A stretch of DNA of 64,000 nucleotides from Haloprofundus halobius (GTDB lineage: Archaea; Halobacteriota; Halobacteria; Halobacteriales; Haloferacaceae): the NCBI RefSeq assembly GCF_020097835.1, contig NZ_CP083666.1, positions 2,790,001-2,854,000 of the forward strand, written 5' to 3'. How positions within the stretch are numbered: position 1 is the first letter of the stretch; every line of letters begins with the position of its first letter. Positions 61,028-64,000 of the stretch are shown here, in pieces. The translations under genes were made by a program, and so were the position numbers. The notes below the pieces were generated by a model. It worked only from the letters and a program-made list of their open reading frames with translations, was not told the DNA's origin and made no database searches.

Positions 61028-61210
61028 ATGGAAGACGGTCAATCGAACGCAGATGAATCGGAGTATCCGAGTCTTCGCCGACTGCAACGAGCGATCCGAC
61101 TTGTCCTAGGTGTGGTCTCTGTCGGCGAGGCACTGGTCGTTGGGCTTACTCCTGGTGGGTGGGACATCATAAGTGGACTGTTCATGGCGCCAAGGGGATT
61201 CTCGGTCTGA
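61028..61210 (+). CDS. small membrane protein, unknown or truncated
   Basis: A 60-residue protein with a charged head (MEDGQSNADESEYPSLRRLQRAIR) and one hydrophobic segment (LVLGVVSVGEALVVGLTPGG), ending GLFMAPRGFSV. A TATTTTA box centred about 30 bases before the ATG supports a leaderless transcript. The abrupt end and lower local GC make it possible that it is the remaining 5' part of a longer gene. Confidence 0.45.
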   Translation: MEDGQSNADESEYPSLRRLQRAIRLVLGVVSVGEALVVGLTPGGWDIISGLFMAPRGFSV

Positions 61211-61252
61211 AGTTTCCGTATAGGGCGTCTCGATGTATCCTCCGGCTCGCCT

Positions 61253-61894
61253 CTACGCGGGAGTTCCCGACCCTCGTAGCAGCGTCGCCACGTCGACCGA
61301 GAACGCCGACTGTCGACCGACAACGCCGAACGAATCCACCCACGGTCCCTCGCCGGACTCGAACCTGAGATCGGAAACGGCTCCGAATACGTCGCCGAAC
61401 GCGCTGCTCACCGCGTCAGCATCCGAGAGACACACTATCACGTTTTCAAGACGTGCTTCGCTGGCTGAACCCAGCGCCGCGACGATATCGCTGGACGAGT
61501 CGTGAATCTCGACGCGGAAGCCCCACGGCGTCATGACGAACGTGCGGCGCTCGTTCGGTCGAACGGACCATCCCCGAGACTCCGCCCGCTCACAGACATC
61601 TTCGGTACTGCGGACGAAGAGTCCAAGATGGTCGAAGTGCGGGCGTCGACCCGGCGCGAGGGTGATGTCCACGGCTCCGTGTCGGTGGACCTGTAGCTTC
61701 GGTCGGAACCTGTCGGGCGCTGGCTTCTCCGGTGTGAGTGAGACACTCTCACCGCCGACGCTCCCGAACCGTCGGTGGAGTGACACCCCCAGTTGCCCGA
61801 GGCGTTCGGCGGCGTCATCGACGTTCGGCGTATTGAAGTGCAGATGAAACAGAGACGGGGGACTCATATCCGACAAGTGACGTGCTTCGGTCAT
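61253..61894 (-). CDS. VOC (glyoxalase-fold) family protein
   Basis: A 213-residue protein with two vicinal-oxygen-chelate repeats; the first contains FHLHFNTPNVDDAAERLGQLGVSLHRRFG and RPHFDHLGLFV, with MTPWGFRVEIHD bearing the last metal ligand. The second half is more diverged. The start is uncertain: MTEARHL is used here, MSPPSLFHLHF 27 bases downstream is an alternative. Reaction unknown. Confidence 0.75.
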   Translation of the reverse strand: MTEARHLSDMSPPSLFHLHFNTPNVDDAAERLGQLGVSLHRRFGSVGGESVSLTPEKPAPDRFRPKLQVHRHGAVDITLAPGRRPHFDHLGLFVRSTEDVCERAESRGWSVRPNERRTFVMTPWGFRVEIHDSSSDIVAALGSASEARLENVIVCLSDADAVSSAFGDVFGAVSDLRFESGEGPWVDSFGVVGRQSAFSVDVATLLRGSGTPA

Positions 61895-61985
61895 AGCGGT
61901 GTCGACTCGATGATACGACGGTGAGCTACGAATACGTGACCTTCGAACCTCTGAGCCCACCGTACGACGGCGTAGTTGTGGTTCG

Positions 61986-62171
61986 CTACTCGAGACACTC
62001 TCGGCGGCAGGCGCGGACTACATCCACACCACCGAAGGCGATGGCTTCGCGCCTGCCTTCGGCGACGAGACTCCGACGCTCGCAGACGTCGCCGTCGAAC
62101 ACGCCGACGTGCCCGTCGGCGACGAGGAACTACCTGACTCCGACGCCGTCTCCGCGAACGCCGACGACTAA
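61986..62171 (+). pseudogene. C-terminal remnant resembling a flavin oxidoreductase
   Basis: An open frame reads LLETLSAAGADYIHTTEGDG then FAPAFGDETPTLADVAVEHADVPV and a short acidic tail to TAA. This resembles the barrel strand region of old-yellow-enzyme-type NADH:flavin oxidoreductases (GADYIHTTE, then DVPV), but there is no start codon or upstream domain. It appears to be a decayed fragment. Its stop overlaps the 3' end of the convergent acetyltransferase gene. Confidence 0.35.
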
Positions 62172-62638
62172 TCGGCGGGCCGAAGTCGGTACCGGACGGT
62201 TCGCTGGCCGTCGAACACCGGCCCCGACTTCTCCTCCTCGAAGCCGACGCGCTCTGCGGCGTCGCGGAGTTCGTCGTCGTCGGCCCCGACGAGTAGCTTC
62301 GTCTCCATCCGCTCGGCCCGGGCGAACCGGAGCGGTTCTTCGAGCAGGCGCTCGACCGCGTCGGCGGTTCCGCCGAACTGCGTGACGTGAACCGTTCGGT
62401 CCCTCGCGTCGTAGCTGACGAAGCCGACGACTGACGCTTCGGTCGTCGCGTCCGGTCGGTCGAGGTCGTTCGCGTCGTGCGCGGCGTCGGCGTCCTCGTT
62501 CGGCCCCGTCTCGGTGCGCGCTTCGATGGCGACGTGGACGGTCCGGTCGTGGACGAGGTTTCGCATCACGTCGGTCGGCGCGTCGGCGATACCGGCGAGG
62601 GCGTCGGCGTCGGCCTCCACCGCGTCGCGTATCTCCAT
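62168..62638 (-). CDS. GNAT-like N-acetyltransferase
   Basis: A 156-residue protein starting MEIRDAVEADADALAGIADAP, with an acidic insertion (NEDADAAHDANDLDRPDATTE), the central strand VVGFVSYDARDRTVHVTQFGG, and the C-terminal DAAERVGFEEEKSGPVFDG. The R/QxxGxG acetyl-CoA loop is weak, so activity is uncertain, but overall pattern is GNAT-like. Divergent from aspartate kinase. Confidence 0.7.
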   Translation of the reverse strand: MEIRDAVEADADALAGIADAPTDVMRNLVHDRTVHVAIEARTETGPNEDADAAHDANDLDRPDATTEASVVGFVSYDARDRTVHVTQFGGTADAVERLLEEPLRFARAERMETKLLVGADDDELRDAAERVGFEEEKSGPVFDGQRTVRYRLRPAD

Positions 62639-62828
62639 ACCGCAGGTTCCGCGGCGTCGCGCTTAAGCCCGTGGGTATCTCTCGCATGCCTCCGTCGACA
62701 TCGCCGCAGCCTGTGCCTGCGGGACCGGCAACCGTTGGGAGAGTGAACACAGTTATGCGTGCTCCACCGCTATCGCTCCCCATGTCTGAGCACCACGGTA
62801 CCGACCGCCCACGAGAGGTGACGCTCGT
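62639..62828. promoter_or_regulatory. divergent GNAT-lysC intergenic region
   Basis: The gap carries AGTTATGC near 62751-62758, centred about 27 bases before an ATG at 62782 that opens an 18-codon ORF. No other element is recognised. Confidence 0.4.
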
Positions 62829-62838
62829 ATGCGAGTAG
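62782..62838 (+). CDS. candidate leader peptide overlapping lysC start
   Basis: The ORF MSEHHGTDRPREVTLVCE starts at the position expected for a leaderless transcript (TATA-like word 27 bases upstream) and ends at TAG 62836-62838. The lysC ATG lies inside it (GTATGCGAGTAG) in another frame. Seen: ORF, spacing, overlap. Inferred: translational coupling or attenuation of aspartate kinase. Confidence 0.4.
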   Translation: MSEHHGTDRPREVTLVCE

Positions 62839-64000
62839 TCGCAAAGTTCGGCGGCACGAGTCTCGGTAGCGGCGACCGCATCAACCGCGCCGCCGACTCC
62901 GTCGCCGCGGCCGTCGAGGAGGGTCACGAGATCGCCGTCGTCGCCAGCGCGATGGGCAACACGACCGACGACTTGCTGGACGAGATTCAGTTCGAAGCCG
63001 ACGACCGCGACCGCGCCGAAATCGTCAGCATGGGCGAACGGACGAGCGTCCGGATGCTGAAGGCCGCCCTGTCGGCCCGCGGGGTCGACGCGCTGTTCGT
63101 CGAACCCGGTAGCGAGGAGTGGCCCATCGTCACGAACGACCTCGGCGAAGTCGACGTCGAGGAGACGAAACGCCGTGCGGCCGACCTCGCTCGAGAACTC
63201 GACGGCGTCGTCCCGGTCATCACCGGCTTTCTCGCCCAGAACCTCGACGGCGAGATAACGACGCTCGGCCGCGGCGGCAGCGACACCAGCGCCGTCATGC
63301 TCGGCAAGTACATGGACGCCGACGAGGTCGTCATCGTCACCGACGTCGAGGGCGTCATGACCGGCGACCCCCGCGTCGTCGAGGGCGCGCGAAACGTCGG
63401 CCGCATCACGGTCGACGAACTCCGGAACCTCTCGTTCCGCGGCGCGGAAGTCGTCGCGCCGAGCGCGCTCAGCTACAAAGACGACCACCTCGCGGTTCGA
63501 GTCGTCCACTACCAACACGGCGACTTGTTAACTGGCGGCACCCAGATCGAGGGACAGTTCCGCAACCTCATCGACCTCCAGGAGACGCAGTTGGCCTGTC
63601 TCACCGTCGCCGGCCGCGCGATTCGCAACCGGCCGGGCATCCTCGCGGACCTCTCGGAGTCGCTGCGGGAGTCCGACATCAACATCGAAGCCGTCGCCAG
63701 CGGGATGGATTCGGTCACCTTCTACGTCGCAACCGAGGTGGCCGAGGAGGCCGAGAGCCTACTGCACGACGCCGTCGTCGCCGACCAGTCGCTCTCCAGC
63801 GTTACTGTCGACGAGGCCATCGCCGTCATCCGTATCACCGGCGGCGAACTCCCGAACCAACCGGGCATCATCCGCGGCATCGTCTCGCCGCTGGCCGAGG
63901 CGGGCATCAACATCCACGACCTCATCACGAGCGCCACCTCCGTCGCCGTCTTCGTCGACTGGGAGGACCGCGAACGGACGCTCGAAATCGTCCAGCAGGG
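62829..64000 (+). CDS. lysC: aspartate kinase (3' end beyond window)
   Basis: The visible 390 residues are nearly the whole enzyme, which phosphorylates aspartate at the entry to lysine, threonine and methionine synthesis. It starts MRVVAKFGGTSLGSGDRINRAA, has GFLAQNLDGEITTLGRGGSDTSAVMLG and TDVEGVMTGDPRVV in the kinase domain, and two C-terminal ACT domains (LACLTVAGRAIRNRPGILADL; AVIRITGGELPNQPGIIRGI) for feedback control. The stop codon is outside the window. Confidence 0.95.
   Translation, partial: MRVVAKFGGTSLGSGDRINRAADSVAAAVEEGHEIAVVASAMGNTTDDLLDEIQFEADDRDRAEIVSMGERTSVRMLKAALSARGVDALFVEPGSEEWPIVTNDLGEVDVEETKRRAADLARELDGVVPVITGFLAQNLDGEITTLGRGGSDTSAVMLGKYMDADEVVIVTDVEGVMTGDPRVVEGARNVGRITVDELRNLSFRGAEVVAPSALSYKDDHLAVRVVHYQHGDLLTGGTQIEGQFRNLIDLQETQLACLTVAGRAIRNRPGILADLSESLRESDINIEAVASGMDSVTFYVATEVAEEAESLLHDAVVADQSLSSVTVDEAIAVIRITGGELPNQPGIIRGIVSPLAEAGINIHDLITSATSVAVFVDWEDRERTLEIVQQ

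Overview
The window is chromosomal DNA from a haloarchaeon (class Halobacteria). The signs are high GC, strongly acidic proteins, twin-arginine (RR) export signals, TATA boxes about 27 bases before start codons (leaderless transcripts), a family-D DNA polymerase, and an Orc1/Cdc6-type replication origin. Gene content resembles Haloferacales, but genus cannot be fixed from sequence alone. No CRISPR array, rRNA, tRNA or intact insertion sequence was seen.

Layout. 1-2.1 kb: 5' part of the PolD large-subunit gene with a PPC-domain gene upstream. 2.3-4.5 kb: an exported 5'-nucleotidase-like phosphoesterase and a small conserved protein. 4.7-8 kb: CBS protein, glycyl-tRNA synthetase and polyprenol-kinase-like protein in one tight operon. 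8-10.4 kb: a small membrane protein preceded by a candidate leader peptide, then a KhtTU-like K+/H+ antiporter pair. 10.4-19.7 kb: the complete carrier-protein (LysW/ArgW) arginine pathway, argG-argH and argW-X-C-B-D-E-F, all on the minus strand. 20-26 kb: a hairpin-rich repeat, an XPD/Rad3-type Fe-S helicase, a cytochrome P450, a 2H phosphoesterase, a Tat lipoprotein and a stomatin-like protein. 27-30.5 kb: ribonucleotide reductase nrdA-nrdB, with NrdB carrying the Phe that marks the Mn/Fe (Ic) subclass. 30.7-37.6 kb: acetyltransferases (one frameshifted), uvrB, small haloarchaeal proteins and a SpoIIM-type membrane protein.

37.6-38.6 kb is gene-free and holds three diverged copies of a roughly 170-base element with a conserved stem-loop. 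This is the least explained part of the window and may be a small-RNA family. 38.6-42.7 kb: two divergent rhodaneses, a HalOD1 protein whose 3' end including the stop codon has been tandemly duplicated in 24-base units, a Bat-type regulator and an AI-2E-type permease. 42.8-46.9 kb: thiBPQ, a thiamine ABC importer behind a leaderless promoter with a palindrome between TATA box and start. 47-52.4 kb: a Rieske-FAD oxidoreductase, a Tat-exported protein broken by an in-frame TAG, a methyltransferase and haloarchaeal proteins of unknown function.

52.7-60.6 kb is the chromosomal origin neighbourhood: oapC-oapB-oapA, an origin with a perfect 24-bp inverted pair of origin recognition boxes around an AT-rich segment, further boxes running up to the orc1 start codon, orc1, a type I signal peptidase, and polD1. 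60.6-64 kb holds hairpin repeats, a small leaderless gene, a VOC protein, a flavin-oxidoreductase-like remnant, an acetyltransferase, and aspartate kinase preceded by an overlapping 18-codon ORF. Aspartate kinase suggests lysine may come from the DAP route, consistent with the LysW cluster serving arginine.
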